Assembly (NCBI RefSeq): GCF_003418935.1
Contig: NZ_QVMT01000002.1
Coordinates: 124,001 to 188,000 of the forward strand
DNA length: 64,000 nt
Reading direction: 5' to 3'
DNA from: Emticicia sp. C21
GTDB lineage: Bacteria > Bacteroidota > Bacteroidia > Cytophagales > Spirosomataceae
The notes below the pieces were generated by a model. It had not been told where the DNA came from and ran no database searches. It saw nothing but the letters and a program-made list of their open reading frames with translations. This document shows, one piece after another, positions 26,710 through 35,463 of this stretch (positions are counted from its first letter, which is position 1; every line of letters begins with the position of its first letter). Position numbers and translations under genes: made by a program.

Positions 26710-27575
26710 AATTCTTTATTGTTTATAAGGAAAAAAATAAAGTAAAATATCAATTGATTCAAATTGCATACGACAGGTTTAAAATTAATTCTAATGAACC
26801 CATTTTAAGAAGTAGTAATTTTGATGGCTGGATTCTGAAGGCTGATTGGAATGATACTTTGCAAGAGGGAGTACTTTACAAAAATGGGAAACCAGAGCAA
26901 TTATTTAATTTAAATCAGGCTTCTAATGCTAAAGTAAAACAGTGTAATCAAGTAACTATTACTTATCAAACAGTTTCCGGAAGTTCTTGTGGTCCTAATT
27001 GTGCTGAAATTACAGTTACTTTACATACTGTAAGTGAATTAGTCTGCACTAACGATACACCTAGCAATGGATACCCATCTGATTTTGGTAACTATACTAC
27101 TGGTGGTAATGATGGTAATAGTACAACTTACTATTTTGTACAACAATACCCATTAAGAAGTTACAATATTCAAACAGCAGCATGTAGAGCTGGCGGAGAT
27201 AGAGGCTCATTCAATAGCCAAGTTTCAGATGCATTGTATGCTACCGGATTGGCAACTAATATAACAGGCTGGACACTTGATAAAGCGGATGCTTTAGCAA
27301 GGGCAACCGGAGGGGCTGTGAATGATTTTTTCCCGTTGGCATCTGCGGTTGGGAAATCAGTTGGTATTGCAGGAGTGCTTATAGATGGAGTTCAACTTTA
27401 TATGGGTATTTCAGAAGATGGATTTCAATGGAATGAAGATGGATGGAATTTAGCACAAACTGCTCTTGGAGTAACAGGACTTGTAGCAGCTGGTGTATTT
27501 GCAGCTCCGTGGGTAGCCGTGGCCACAGGTATTGTTTCTATAGGGATAGCAGTTGGTACGCAAGTTTGTCAGTAA
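26610..27575 (+). CDS. C-terminal part of the frameshifted lipoprotein gene, hydrophobic toxin-like tail
   Basis: The -1 frame open from about 26592 encodes the rest of the lipoprotein. MEYEDENRPGIVYFND is followed by VHPMVEFFIVYKEKNKVKYQL and FDGWILKADWN...GVLYKNGKPEQLF. That pattern (F-x-G-W, then G-x-x-Y-x-N-G-K) is shared by many Bacteroidota lipoproteins of unknown function. A Cys-rich spacer (SGSSCGPNCAE) comes next. The last 90 residues are rich in Gly, Ala and Val with two hydrophobic helices (AVGKSVGIAGVLIDGVQLY, ALGVTGLVAAGVFAAPWVAVA), like pore-forming or pre-toxin tails. The internal ATG at 26610 is only the first Met, not necessarily a start. Function is not recognised. Confidence 0.65.
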   Translation: MEYEDENRPGIVYFNDNTAYREKMPKEYVHPMVEFFIVYKEKNKVKYQLIQIAYDRFKINSNEPILRSSNFDGWILKADWNDTLQEGVLYKNGKPEQLFNLNQASNAKVKQCNQVTITYQTVSGSSCGPNCAEITVTLHTVSELVCTNDTPSNGYPSDFGNYTTGGNDGNSTTYYFVQQYPLRSYNIQTAACRAGGDRGSFNSQVSDALYATGLATNITGWTLDKADALARATGGAVNDFFPLASAVGKSVGIAGVLIDGVQLYMGISEDGFQWNEDGWNLAQTALGVTGLVAAGVFAAPWVAVATGIVSIGIAVGTQVCQ

Positions 27576-27597
27576 TAACAATGAATAATTCTATAAC

Positions 27598-27636
27598 TTA
27601 GTTGCTAAATTTTGTAAATCGAAGTTTAGCAACTAA
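27598..27636. other. 12-bp inverted repeat between the lipoprotein and small membrane protein genes
   Basis: Perfect 12-base arms (27598-27609 and 27625-27636) flank a 15-base loop, 23 bases after the upstream stop and 39 bases before the next start. No T-run follows on the plus strand. It could stabilise the upstream mRNA end or attenuate transcription of the next gene. Confidence 0.5.
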
Positions 27637-27675
27637 TTGAGAATAATCAGTAACTTAAGTTTTAACATAAAAACC

Positions 27676-28074
27676 ATGAAATTCCTCTTACTTCTAAGAA
27701 ATTTTTCTTATAGTTTTTTACTTAAAAAACATGGCGAGGCCTATGCCAAAAGAGAATATAAATTCGTATTTGGAGGAATTCTTTCTATATATTACATAAT
27801 TATTCTGACAGTTTTGGCTACTCTACAATTCAAGTTGAATTTTGCATTTATTCCACTTAGAAGAGACCTGGTGTCTATAATTTTCAATGGAGTTATTTTA
27901 TTTAGTCCTTATGCGATTTTCCTATATATCATTCATCGCCAATTCCCTCCTATTGATACTATTGATATTGAAGAATCAAGTACTTATACAAGAAAGAGAG
28001 CAGTTATTATTTTTTTTGTATCAGGAATCCTATTGCTTTTTATCATTCCCTATGTATTGTCAATTCTAATTTAG
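27676..28074 (+). CDS. Small polytopic membrane protein of unknown function
   Basis: The ATG at 27676 gives 132 residues starting MKFLLLLRNFSYSF; an upstream TTG at 27637 would add only unremarkable residues, so the ATG is preferred. Three hydrophobic segments are visible: about residues 31-50 (FGGILSIYYIIILTVLATL), 64-88 (DLVSIIFNGVILFSPYAIFL) and 109-131 (AVIIFFVSGILLLFIIPYVL). I do not recognise a family. Its place directly after the lipoprotein with a hydrophobic tail suggests a partner, possibly an immunity protein, but nothing in its sequence proves this. The gene is as AT-rich as its partner and unlike the flanking genes. Confidence 0.7.
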   Translation: MKFLLLLRNFSYSFLLKKHGEAYAKREYKFVFGGILSIYYIIILTVLATLQFKLNFAFIPLRRDLVSIIFNGVILFSPYAIFLYIIHRQFPPIDTIDIEESSTYTRKRAVIIFFVSGILLLFIIPYVLSILI

Positions 28075-28101
28075 AAGTATACTCAATGACCATTTTAGAG
28101 T

Positions 28102-28132
28102 AATTGCATCAACACAATGTATTGATGCAATT
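28102..28132. other. 11-bp inverted repeat between convergent genes
   Basis: Perfect arms 28102-28112 and 28122-28132 with a 9-base loop lie between the end of the small membrane protein gene (plus) and the end of nadA (minus). No T-run on either side. The location fits a shared transcript end. Confidence 0.45.
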
Positions 28133-28177
28133 GAAATCTAATCATATCATTAATTCATTAGGCTTCTTTTAGTTTTA

Positions 28178-29137
28178 TTACAAACCAAACTTAGCCGATA
28201 ACTCAAGCATTTTTTCGATAGGCTTTCTGGCTGCTTCTATTACATCCATCGGCAGTGTAATTTCCGGTGTTTCGTCTCTTAAACACAAATAGAGTTTTTC
28301 CATTGTGTTCAGTTTCATGTGCGGACAATCAGAACAAGCCTGACAGGCATGACCATTGCGAGAAGTAGGTGCCACAATAAATTTTTTATCTGGTGCAGCT
28401 TTTCTCATCTGGTGCAAAATACCTGATTCAGTAGCTACAATAAACTCTTTATCTGCGCTATTGATTACGTGTTTTAATAAACCTGTTGTCGAACCAATAT
28501 AGTCAGCCAATTGCAAAACAGGTTGCTCGCTTTCAGGGTGAGCCACAACTTTTGCATTCGGATGCTTATCTTTTAAATCCTGAATCATTTTGCCTGAGAA
28601 AGTCTCATGAACCATACAGGCACCATCCCACAATACCATATTGCGGCCTGTTACGCGGTTAATATATCCACCCAGGTTTTTATCAGGGGCAAAGATAATC
28701 TTCTGGTCTTTCGGGAAACTCTCAACAATTTTCACGGCATTGCTACTTGTACAAACCACATCGGTCAGTGTTTTTAGTGCAGCCGAACAGTTTACATAAG
28801 AAATGACAATATGGTCAGGATGTTCTGCTTTGAAAGCCGCAAATACATCAGCCGGGGCAGATTCCTCTAATGAACAACCTGCGTTCATATCAGGCAGTAC
28901 CACTTTCTTTTGTGGAGACAATATTTTTGCGGTTTCGGCCATGAAACGTACGCCTGCAAAAACAATCATATCAGCATCTGTCTTAGCCGCTTGTTGCGAA
29001 AGGCCCAAACTATCGCCTATGTAATCGGCAATATCCTGAATTTCAGCCACCTGATAATAGTGCGCCAAAATAACAGCGTTCTTCTCTTTCTTCAGGCGAG
29101 CTATTTCAGCTACCAGATCAATACCTTCTTTTACCAT
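28178..29137 (-). CDS. nadA: Quinolinate synthase
   Basis: A 319-residue 4Fe-4S enzyme that condenses iminoaspartate and dihydroxyacetone phosphate to quinolinate for NAD synthesis. [19 protein letters not shown] at the start and [15 protein letters not shown] are invariant stretches. Candidate cluster cysteines are Cys88 (MNAGCSLEE), Cys174 (WDGACMVHE) and one of the Cys265-x2-Cys268-x2-Cys271 motif ([10 protein letters not shown]). Length is typical. No nadB or nadC is nearby. The next gene in the same direction starts 51 bases upstream in transcription, so it may share a transcript with the YD-like lipoprotein. Confidence 0.96.
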   Translation of the reverse strand: MVKEGIDLVAEIARLKKEKNAVILAHYYQVAEIQDIADYIGDSLGLSQQAAKTDADMIVFAGVRFMAETAKILSPQKKVVLPDMNAGCSLEESAPADVFAAFKAEHPDHIVISYVNCSAALKTLTDVVCTSSNAVKIVESFPKDQKIIFAPDKNLGGYINRVTGRNMVLWDGACMVHETFSGKMIQDLKDKHPNAKVVAHPESEQPVLQLADYIGSTTGLLKHVINSADKEFIVATESGILHQMRKAAPDKKFIVAPTSRNGHACQACSDCPHMKLNTMEKLYLCLRDETPEITLPMDVIEAARKPIEKMLELSAKFGL

Positions 29138-29188
29138 TTTGGTTAATTTTCTAAATAACTGTCAATAAAAATGTATGAGACCCAAGGC

Positions 29189-30148
29189 TTAATTGCATAG
29201 GAATTCCCATTCTTTCAAAGAGGTTGTTGTACCCTTTGAGTCAGAGAATAATTCTTTTACCTGATTGCCCTTTGCATCGTACTCAAAGCCTCTTGTACTT
29301 AAAATCTGATTATTGTAAAAATAGTTCTCTTTTACCATTAATCCTTTACTATTGTGTTCGTAAGTAAAGTAGTAATCAACCTGATTGTTGCCATTCAGGC
29401 GGGTTCTCTTTTCTAGTACCCCCTGAGCATTATAAGTATTAACGGTTGAGGCAAATAAAACATCATTGCGCGTAGTAGTTTCCTTAGTCAGGTTACCGCC
29501 TGAATTATACTCGTAATTGGTAATGGTAGTCATTTTATCGGCGGCATCATAATGTACCCAGCGGCTTACTTTACCCAGAAGCGCATAAGTATATTTATCT
29601 GAGAAAGCTAACACGCCATTGGCACTTACTACTTCTTTGGTAATAACCTGTCCATTCAAATCAAGGCCGATTATTTCTCTGACAGTCTCGGTAACACCAT
29701 CTTTATCATAAAAGATTTGTGTTGATCCTGATTCAGTAAATAAGGTTCTGGTAAGAGGGCTCGAAATGCCATCAGTAGAAATAACTTCCTGCGTCAGCTG
29801 CCCCAGGAGGCTGTATTCTTTCTTGGTTACCTTTTTCACCACATTGTTATGGCTATAAGTTATCTTGGTATTGTTGCCCTTAGTATCATATTCATACGCA
29901 TATGATTCGGTATAGTTACCCGAGAACTGACTCGAATAAGTATTGGTTTCGTTCTGTAGTCTTGCCTGTGCATCATATTGTTTAACGAATTGCTGTTCAA
30001 CTTTCCCTTGTCTCGAGAAAGTATACTTGGTTTCAAGACATTTGCTGGTAGGATTAACAATGTCTAATTGAGCGGTGCAAGAAGAGGCGAATAATAAGAT
30101 TGTTCCCAGACAAATATAGACGCTCGTATGTTTTAGATTTAGTTTCAT
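29189..30148 (-). CDS. Lipoprotein with YD-like tandem repeats
   Basis: A 319-residue exported protein. The N-terminus has a signal peptide with a lipobox-like FASSC (Cys about residue 24). The rest is built of about eight imperfect repeats of roughly 20 residues, each with a Y-x-Y-D/N-x-x-G-x-x-x-K/T core: YEYDTKGNNTKIT, YEYNSGGNLTKET, NTYNAQGVLEKRT, FEYDAKGNQVKEL. The repeats resemble the beta-hairpin YD/RHS type and MORN-like antiparallel sheets. It is therefore probably an outer-membrane-anchored or periplasmic beta-sheet protein. No enzyme motif is visible and no function is assigned. Confidence 0.8.
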   Translation of the reverse strand: MKLNLKHTSVYICLGTILLFASSCTAQLDIVNPTSKCLETKYTFSRQGKVEQQFVKQYDAQARLQNETNTYSSQFSGNYTESYAYEYDTKGNNTKITYSHNNVVKKVTKKEYSLLGQLTQEVISTDGISSPLTRTLFTESGSTQIFYDKDGVTETVREIIGLDLNGQVITKEVVSANGVLAFSDKYTYALLGKVSRWVHYDAADKMTTITNYEYNSGGNLTKETTTRNDVLFASTVNTYNAQGVLEKRTRLNGNNQVDYYFTYEHNSKGLMVKENYFYNNQILSTRGFEYDAKGNQVKELFSDSKGTTTSLKEWEFLCN

Positions 30149-30334
30149 GCTTTTGATGAAATAAATGTGAAAAAATAATTGAAGTAACCTAAGCGTGGCG
30201 AATTTTTAGCATAAAGTTACAACTTTTCCCGAAAATGCTACTCCTGTTTTTATTTAATGGCAAAGTTTGTGCTAATTCGTGGTTTTTCAATGGAAAAATT
30301 TTAAGATAAAAATATTGAAGTTGATATATTAGAG

Positions 30335-30369
30335 AATAAAAAAGAGCAGAACTTTTTGGTTCTGCTCTT
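30335..30369 (-). terminator. Intrinsic terminator of the OmpA-family gene
   Basis: An 11-bp perfect stem (30342-30352 with 30359-30369) with a 6-base loop is followed on the minus strand by CTTTTTTATTC. It begins 24 bases beyond the stop at 30393. Confidence 0.88.
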
Positions 30370-30392
30370 CTATTATAACTCAAATCTGAAGA

Positions 30393-32105
30393 TTATTTCA
30401 ATTGGAATTCTACACGGGTATTAGCTTTTTTGCCGTCTGGTGTCATGTAAGAAGAAGATGGGTCTTCATCTGGTTTTCCTTCATAAGTCATACGTGCTTT
30501 GCTGATACATTTTTTCTTCAGGAAGTAAGCGTAGATAGCGCATGAACGTAATTTAGCTGAACGAAGATTTGCAGAAGTGCTTGAACCATCGTTATAAGCT
30601 ACGATATTAAGAATGCTATCAGGGCATCTTTGTAATAATGAACAAACACGATCCAGCTTTTTGTAAGAACTTGGTTTCAATTTGTTTGTACCATTGTAGA
30701 ACTCGATACCTTGTGCTGCAAAGCTTAATTCGTCTAGCTCAGCTTTAGAAATCATACAACCACTCAATGTTCTATAACCCGGAGCTATACCATTTACGTA
30801 TCCTTCAGGACAACCATCGTTAGTTTGTAATCCTGGTAAATCAGGACATTTATCTTTGTCGTCAGCTACGCCGTCACCGTCTTTGTCAGGACAACCTTTC
30901 GCAGAAGCTACACCTGCCAGGTTAGGACAAGCATCATCTTTATCAGCTACACCATCACCATCTGAATCAGGACAGCCATTCAATGAAGCAGGGCCAGGCT
31001 CGTTTGGACAAGCATCGTCTTTATCTGTGATACCATCACCATCTGTATCAGGACAACCTCTCAAAGCTTTCAAACCTGGTACATCCGGACAAGCATCATC
31101 TTTATCTGCTACACCATCTTTATCTTTATCAGGGCAACCTTGTAATGAAGCAGGACCAACTACTGTAGGGCAAGCATCATCTTTATCAGCAATACCATCA
31201 CCGTCAGTATCCGGGCAACCTTGTAATGCCATTGGTCCGGCTTGAGTAGGACAAGCATCATCTTTATCAGGAATACCATCACCATCAGTATCAGGACAGC
31301 CCTGGAATTTGCGTAAACCTTTTTCGTTGATACAAGCATCACAACGGTCAACAACACCGTCTTTGTCGCTATCTTTATCACCAAATCTATATGAACCTAA
31401 TAAGTTTACTACTGCATAACCATCATTTTTAGGCACACCAGTCTCTAAACTTGTAGTAGAGGCGTGTGTACCATCCAGGTAATCAGAGAAAACATAACGG
31501 TAGCCGGCTTCTAAACCAAGCGTCCATCTTTCAGCTAAATTCCATTTAACACCTAAGCCGAATGGTAACATGAAAGCTGCTTTTTTCAGATTGGCTCTGT
31601 CCTCATCCATTAATCGCTGCAATGGAGGGAAGGCACCACCTGGTTGAACCTCAAAAGTCGGGTTAGTGAACACGCCACCAACACCACCATAGATATAAGG
31701 TTTTACTGTTTTCTTGAATGTCCCGTCACAATAGTAAAAACGTTCCCCAAAAGGATACAACTCACCTAGTACAGCTACCTCTATTAATGAAGAACTAAAT
31801 TTAAGACGACGGTAATCCCATCTTCCTTCAGGTTGATCCAAATCATTTCCGGCGAGAGCACCTACCATTACCTGACCTCTTAATGCAAAATAGTTACCGA
31901 AGTGTCTGCGCACAAACGCACCAAACATTGGGCGGTTTTCTGAAAGATATGCTTTGCTACAGTGCATATCACCAAAATATTGATTAGCGCCGAGTAGGAG
32001 ACCGACTTCCCACTTATATGGTTTACAAACTCTACAGGTGTCTTGGGCTTGCGACGCCAGCGAGATTGTAAATAACGCCGCAAATAATAGTATTGCCTTC
32101 TTCAT
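30393..32105 (-). CDS. OmpA-family outer membrane protein with thrombospondin type 3 repeats
   Basis: A 570-residue envelope protein. The signal peptide (ending about ASQAQD, residue 21) is followed by a beta-barrel-like N-terminal domain (about 30-240) with PYKWEVGLLLGANQYFGD. Next come about seven calcium-binding TSP3 repeats of 26 residues (residues roughly 242-430), each with D-x-D-G-D-G-x-x-D-K-D-D-A-C-P. The C-terminal OmpA-like peptidoglycan-binding domain (about 455-570) includes LNIVAYNDGSSTSANLRSAK. It would tether outer membrane to cell wall. No promoter of good quality was found upstream; a strong terminator follows. Confidence 0.94.
   Translation of the reverse strand: MKKAILLFAALFTISLASQAQDTCRVCKPYKWEVGLLLGANQYFGDMHCSKAYLSENRPMFGAFVRRHFGNYFALRGQVMVGALAGNDLDQPEGRWDYRRLKFSSSLIEVAVLGELYPFGERFYYCDGTFKKTVKPYIYGGVGGVFTNPTFEVQPGGAFPPLQRLMDEDRANLKKAAFMLPFGLGVKWNLAERWTLGLEAGYRYVFSDYLDGTHASTTSLETGVPKNDGYAVVNLLGSYRFGDKDSDKDGVVDRCDACINEKGLRKFQGCPDTDGDGIPDKDDACPTQAGPMALQGCPDTDGDGIADKDDACPTVVGPASLQGCPDKDKDGVADKDDACPDVPGLKALRGCPDTDGDGITDKDDACPNEPGPASLNGCPDSDGDGVADKDDACPNLAGVASAKGCPDKDGDGVADDKDKCPDLPGLQTNDGCPEGYVNGIAPGYRTLSGCMISKAELDELSFAAQGIEFYNGTNKLKPSSYKKLDRVCSLLQRCPDSILNIVAYNDGSSTSANLRSAKLRSCAIYAYFLKKKCISKARMTYEGKPDEDPSSSYMTPDGKKANTRVEFQLK
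30820..31330 (-). repeat. 78-bp coding tandem repeats (TSP3 units)
   Basis: Within the OmpA-family gene the DNA repeats about every 78 bases, encoding 26-residue calcium-binding units. Units differ at several codons, so the array is old rather than freshly duplicated. Copy number could vary between strains. Confidence 0.8.
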
Positions 32106-32335
32106 GTTGGGGAATTTTTATGTTATATCAAATAAAACAATGTAAAAATTGGACTAAATAAAGCATTTTGGGTCACAATCTGTTCGGAATATTTGGCAAA
32201 GAAAAAACAAAATGTTATAAATTTCTAAAAAAAAGGTTCATTTTTTTTACGAATATGATTAATCGGTAAAATTGAAACCTTAACAGTGTGTTTTTAATAG
32301 CCAAAAACATAAACTAATAAAAGTACAGAAATGTT

Positions 32336-34423
32336 TTAGCCCAAAATATTGGCTAAATCTAAAATAAATGCATATTCTTTCGCAATTAATTTCAAGGAAG
32401 CAAAGCGTCCGGAGGCTCCACCATGACCTGCTTCCATATCTATATACATCAATAATAAATGGCTATCGGTTTTAAACGTACGTAACTTGGCAACCCACTT
32501 CGCAGGCTCAAAATATTGTACCTGTGAGTCGTGTAAACCAGTGGTTACGAGCATATTAGGATAGTCTTTTTTCTCCACATTATCGTAAGGTGAATACGAA
32601 AGCATATACTCATAAGAGTCTCTGTTTTTAGGATTTCCCCACTCGTCAAATTCTCCTGTTGTTAAGGGAATGCTCTCGTCCAGCATCGTTGTTACTACAT
32701 CTACAAACGGAACCGAGGCTACTATTCCTCTATACAAATCCGGCCTCATATTGGCAATGGCACCCATCAATAATCCGCCGGCACTTCCACCCATCGCAAA
32801 TAGTTTATCCGGGCTACAATACTTGTTGGCAATCAGAAATTCAGAGCAGTCGATAAAATCGTTAAAGGTATTGATCTTCTTAAACATTTTACCGTTATCA
32901 TACCATTCGCGACCCATCTCCTGACCACCCCTGATGTGCGCAATAGCATAGACAAATCCCCTGTCGAGCAGGCTTAAACGAACAGAGCTGAAGGTAGCAT
33001 CTGTAGAGTATCCATAAGAACCATACGAATACTGTAGCAGTGGTGCTTTGCCATCAAGTTGTGTGCCTTTCTTATATACAATAGATAGGGGAATCCTGAC
33101 TCCGTCTCTTGCAATAACAAAAACTCTTTCAGACACATAATTGTTTTTATTAAATTCACCAATTACTGCTTGTTCTTTTTTTAATTCTTTAGCTTGGGTA
33201 TCTAAATTATAATCAAAAGTCGAACCAGGGGTAGTCAATGAGGTATAAATGAACCGCAGAATATTGGTATTAAACTCGTGGTTGGCACCAATGTAGGCAT
33301 CATAAGCAGGCTCGCCAAAATCTACATAATGTTCTTCTTTGGTTGTTTGATTAATAACTCTCAGTTGAATCAAGCCCTCTTTTCTTTCCTGCAACACGAG
33401 ATGATTTTCAAAAACCTCGATAGATTCAAGCAAAACTTCTTTTCTATGGGGTATCACTTCTTTCCATTTAGTTTTATCTGCTACCTGATTTTCTTTTACT
33501 TCCATCAGTTTAAAGTTAATAGCTTTATCCTGATTGGTTTTGATATAAAATTTATCTTCAAAATGCTCGATACTATACTCATGTCCCCTTTCTCTTTCTG
33601 AAAATACCTTAAACTCACCCATTGGTTTTGCAGCATCTAACAATCGGTACTCAGTAGAGACGCCGTTATGATCGCAACCAATGGCAATATACTTTTTCGA
33701 TTTCATTCGGCCCAATCCCATATAGAACTGATTGTCTTTTTCCTCATAAACCAATACATCACTTTTTACATCAGTCCCTAAAATATGTCGCCAGACCTGA
33801 TAGCCCAATAGCGTTTGTTGGTCTCTTAAAATATAAAAGAAGGTCTTATTATCACTTGCCCAGGCATAGCTACCGCCCTCAGTATTTTTTATCTGCTCTT
33901 TGTATAGTTTACCCGTTTGCAGGTTTTTGAATCTTACTGTATAATTCCTGCGACTTACGGTATCAACCCCATAGGCCATTATTTCTTCGTTATCTGTTAT
34001 TTCATAGCCACCAATATTGAAGTACTTTTTATTCTTGCCTAGCTTGTTACCATCTAACAGAATTTCTTCTGGCGCATCAAAACTTCCCTTTTTGCGGCAA
34101 TAAATCGGGTATTCACCTCCCTCAATAAATCGGGCATAGTAAAAATAGTTGCCATCTTTTACGGGCACCGACTCATCCTGCTCTTTAATACGGCTCTTCA
34201 TTTCCTGAAAAAGCTTTTCTTCAAAAGGCTTTATTGGTGCCATTACCTGATCCAGGTAGTGATTTTCTGCATTCAGATAGGCCAATACTTCAGGATTTTC
34301 TCTTTCATTAAGCCAGTAATAATTATCAATGCGGGTATGCCCGTGAATCGATAATTCTTTAGGTTGTGTTTGTACGATGGGTGTAGCAATACCGTCGTGC
34401 TTCATTAATTGTTTAATACTCAT
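32336..34423 (-). CDS. ptrB: Oligopeptidase B / S9 family peptidase
   Basis: A 695-residue serine peptidase with an N-terminal beta-propeller and a C-terminal alpha/beta-hydrolase. DNYYWLNERENPEVLAYLNAEN near residue 33 is the PtrB signature. The catalytic Ser547 lies in GGSAGGLLMG, the Asp in TGLHDSQV, and the His in EAGHGGASGR. HIRGGQEMGREWY marks the substrate pocket region. No signal peptide is seen, so it is likely cytoplasmic and cleaves short peptides after basic residues. It stands alone, 231 bases from the OmpA gene. Confidence 0.94.
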   Translation of the reverse strand: MSIKQLMKHDGIATPIVQTQPKELSIHGHTRIDNYYWLNERENPEVLAYLNAENHYLDQVMAPIKPFEEKLFQEMKSRIKEQDESVPVKDGNYFYYARFIEGGEYPIYCRKKGSFDAPEEILLDGNKLGKNKKYFNIGGYEITDNEEIMAYGVDTVSRRNYTVRFKNLQTGKLYKEQIKNTEGGSYAWASDNKTFFYILRDQQTLLGYQVWRHILGTDVKSDVLVYEEKDNQFYMGLGRMKSKKYIAIGCDHNGVSTEYRLLDAAKPMGEFKVFSERERGHEYSIEHFEDKFYIKTNQDKAINFKLMEVKENQVADKTKWKEVIPHRKEVLLESIEVFENHLVLQERKEGLIQLRVINQTTKEEHYVDFGEPAYDAYIGANHEFNTNILRFIYTSLTTPGSTFDYNLDTQAKELKKEQAVIGEFNKNNYVSERVFVIARDGVRIPLSIVYKKGTQLDGKAPLLQYSYGSYGYSTDATFSSVRLSLLDRGFVYAIAHIRGGQEMGREWYDNGKMFKKINTFNDFIDCSEFLIANKYCSPDKLFAMGGSAGGLLMGAIANMRPDLYRGIVASVPFVDVVTTMLDESIPLTTGEFDEWGNPKNRDSYEYMLSYSPYDNVEKKDYPNMLVTTGLHDSQVQYFEPAKWVAKLRTFKTDSHLLLMYIDMEAGHGGASGRFASLKLIAKEYAFILDLANILG

Positions 34424-34869
34424 ATTATCTAATCATTCAAATCTTCTGAAACTTGTTTTTAATAGAAGCCTAAGCCTGATGGGGAAGGGTAACAAAGAAA
34501 GCGTTTTTTTGCCAATATTGTTGGAAATTATCTTGCAGGCAAAAATTAATGAAAAAATATTAAACTATACAATCCTTTATTTTTAACAATTACCCTGTCA
34601 AAATCTGATAAAGCATTTAACAAAGCAATGCAAAATCACCTAACAAAGCATTGATAGTATATATAAACAAAGGATTAAAATAAACTATTAAACAAAAAAG
34701 TATTATCTGTCGAAACTTTAGTTCCGACGGTGACTTTAGGGAAATTTTTGAAGTTCGTCTAACAAGGCTAGCTGTCCGCTCCTTCACTATATCCCCTCTC
34801 TCCAACAGTATGATTATACTAAAAACTTCTCCAAATACTTTGACAACACAATTCTAAATCTGAAATTTA

Positions 34870-34915
34870 GGGGACGCCCAGTTGGGACGCTCAGTCGGAG
34901 ACGCCTAGTCTTGGA
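34870..34915. repeat. Three short direct repeats (GGACGC-CAGT type)
   Basis: Units starting at about 34871, 34884 and 34897 share GGACGCCCAGT, GGACGCTCAGT and AGACGCCTAGT with a 13-14 base period. The stretch is more GC-rich than its surroundings. No function is evident. Confidence 0.6.
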
Positions 34916-34965
34916 CAACAATTCACAACGGGCCATCCGCATAACAACTATTGACATGCAGTAAA

Positions 34966-35301
34966 CTTACTAGCAGGTAGTTTCGGAGTCTGGAAAGGTA
35001 CCAAATACGAAATCAGGACCGGAAAAAGTTACCAATATAGTAGGAACCTTTTTGAAAGGGGGACAGCGATAGTTTCCAAGGAGCAGCCACAAAAACGAAA
35101 CCGAAAAAGGTTACCATTATGGTGGGAACCTTTTTGGAAGAGGGCAGTGATGGTTTCCGAGTACCAGCCACTCGCAGACCACCAGAAAAGGTAGCCAATA
35201 TGGTGGGAACCTATTTGACCAATGACAGGAGTAGTTTCCAGATAGTTAGATAAAACAGAACCCAAAAAGGTGACCAATATCGTGGGAACCTTTTTGAAAG
35301 A
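34966..35301 (+). repeat. Hairpin-core repeat array 1 (about 80-bp period)
   Basis: Four copies of a 35-38 base core lie at 35022-35058, 35103-35140, 35185-35217 and 35263-35300. Each has near-complementary ends (AAAAAGGTTACC and GGGAACCTTTTT), so each can fold into a hairpin. The spacers of about 43 bases are less conserved. A 24-base signature at 34966-34989 marks the left end. The same core and signature occur in reverse orientation in the array at 45699-46124. Open frames through this array are artefacts of the repeats. Confidence 0.85.
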
Positions 35302-35463
35302 TTGTAAGAAGGCTGTTCAATATTTTTAAAGAGTTGAATCTTGAAAAAGATTAACAATGACCAAAATAAAGGCACATTTTGTTTAGAATGAAAAAAATAA
35401 CGATTTTTACATTATTATTACATGCCTAAACTAAATTGGCCCAACAACATAATTATTAGGGAG

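Larger units (their letters stand above)
34424..35463. other. 1.04-kb non-coding region with short repeats
   Basis: No convincing gene lies here. The left half (34424-34860) is AT-rich with short direct repeats such as TAACAAAGCA at 34617 and 34653. At 34870-34915 three near-copies of GGACGCCCAGT stand in a row. The right half is the hairpin array at 34966-35301 (separate entry). The promoter of the M28 peptidase gene must lie between about 35300 and 35463, but no exact consensus was seen. Confidence 0.55.

Noticed and set aside
30856-31245. 129-codon plus-strand frame rich in Ser and Pro
   Set aside because: It is the antisense of the TSP3 repeats in the OmpA-family gene; the long open frame is a product of repeated codons.
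35013-35277. Two overlapping minus-strand open frames of 61 and 82 codons
   Set aside because: Both lie within hairpin array 1 in different frames and reflect its 80-base period, not a protein.
34966-35301. Array resembling a CRISPR
   Set aside because: Cores are palindromic but vary between copies and the spacers are themselves related. No cas gene is present.
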